The notes under the pieces were generated by a model that was not told the DNA's origin, did not search any database, and saw only the letters and a program-made list of their open reading frames with translations. From contig JAUWZC010000123.1 in the NCBI GenBank assembly GCA_030615565.1, positions 1 through 6,663 of the forward strand: 6,663 nt of DNA. The letters are read 5' to 3'. Source of the stretch: Desulfobacteraceae bacterium (GTDB taxonomy: Bacteria; Desulfobacterota; DSM-4660; Desulfatiglandales; B25-G16). Position numbers and translations under genes: made by a program. Positions within the stretch are counted from its first letter, which is position 1, and each line of letters opens with the position of its first letter. This document shows, piece after piece, positions 6,358 through 6,663 of the stretch.

Positions 6358-6451
6358 AGTCCACTGAAAATCTCGGTTTCTTTTTTCTCAGGTCATACAG
6401 CTCTTTCTTTTTTTCCTCTATAGCTGTTTCTAACTTCTCAATTACCAACAT
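6356..6451 (-). CDS. Possible 31-residue micro-ORF, charged helix
   Basis: An ORF of 31 codons fills the space between the right-edge partial gene and the exporter. The product starts MLVIEKLETAIEEKKKELYD and ends KKKPRFSVD. It is highly charged, rich in Glu/Lys with hydrophobics spaced like a short amphipathic or coiled-coil helix, and has a basic C-terminus; there is no membrane segment or Cys. It starts 17 bp after the upstream stop and ends 9 bp before the exporter start. The ribosome-binding site is poor: GGAAG abuts the ATG and AAAGG is 13 nt away. An in-frame TTG at 6470-6472, overlapping the upstream TGA, would add seven residues. Its tight placement supports a real gene and its small size argues for caution. 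I do not recognise it. Confidence 0.42.
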   Translation of the reverse strand: MLVIEKLETAIEEKKKELYDLRKKKPRFSVD

Positions 6452-6468
6452 CTTCCAAACAATACCTT

Positions 6469-6663
6469 TCAATCAAAAAGTTCGTTTTCTGTTTCTGTAT
6501 CCATTTTCACCCAGATCCTATATAATTTCTCTCCACCTTCCTCAAAACATTTGTACCCCTTAGAGTCAACCTCTTCTATCTTAACCTCCCCTAATTCTCT
6601 GCATTGGGACAACCAGTTTTGAAAATGCTCCCCACCGCCAAAATAGACCTTTTTCCATCTGTT
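6469..6663 (-). CDS. C-terminal part of an unrecognised protein (5' end outside the window)
   Basis: The minus-strand frame is open from the right edge to the TGA at 6469-6471 and encodes 64 residues with no required start. It begins NRWKKVYFGGGEHFQNWLSQ and continues with CRELGEVKIEEVDSKGYKCF and EKLYRIWVKM, ending in an acidic tail (DTETENELFD). The composition is that of a soluble folded domain: a Gly-rich turn, a helix containing Trp and Cys, beta-like EVKIEEV, and a final KLYRIWVKM strand. Two cysteines (residues 21 and 39 of the fragment) are present. I cannot assign a family. The 17-bp spacing to the micro-ORF and the following exporter suggest one operon, so a role connected with the exported metal is possible but is only inferred from context. 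Confidence 0.72.
   Translation of the reverse strand, partial: NRWKKVYFGGGEHFQNWLSQCRELGEVKIEEVDSKGYKCFEEGGEKLYRIWVKMDTETENELFD

Overview
The window looks like chromosomal DNA from a Gram-negative bacterium, most likely a member of the Desulfobacterota (the former Deltaproteobacteria). This placement is an inference. It rests on the style of the RecN and GspE/PilB proteins, the FlgT/CsgG-like domain in the left-edge protein, moderately AT-rich DNA with many AAA/GAA/ATA codons, and an intergenic repeat of a kind I associate with such genomes. No rRNA, tRNA, CRISPR array, transposase or phage gene was found.

Layout, left to right. The left edge (2-529, plus strand) holds the C-terminal part of a protein with a FlgT-C/CsgG-like fold; its start lies outside the window. 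It is the only plus-strand gene, and its stop codon interlocks with that of recN, which runs toward it. All other genes are on the minus strand and are read from right to left. They are: a 5'-truncated gene of unknown function at the right edge (6469-6663); a possible 31-residue micro-ORF (6356-6451); a ten-helix membrane protein of the putative heavy-metal/manganese exporter type (5318-6346); a sugar-nucleotide-type nucleotidyltransferase (4429-5238); a 378-bp non-coding gap; a GspE/PilB-type secretion or pilus ATPase (2224-4050); and recN (526-2220).

There appear to be two transcription blocks on the minus strand. The first is partial gene, micro-ORF, exporter and possibly the nucleotidyltransferase, with spacings of 17, 9 and 79 bp. 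The second is the GspE/PilB ATPase and recN, separated by only 3 bp and probably translationally coupled. The gap between the blocks (4051-4428) is almost filled by a composite repeat: imperfect outer inverted arms, an inner pair of TGAACC/GGTTCA-type arms, and a separate perfect 11-bp hairpin with a 3-nt loop.

Most of the window is ordinary housekeeping and accessory content. The parts that most deserve a second look are the composite repeat, the exporter operon with its unrecognised small partner genes, and the clear internal duplication in the exporter. I found no convincing new defence, mobile or RNA-based system.
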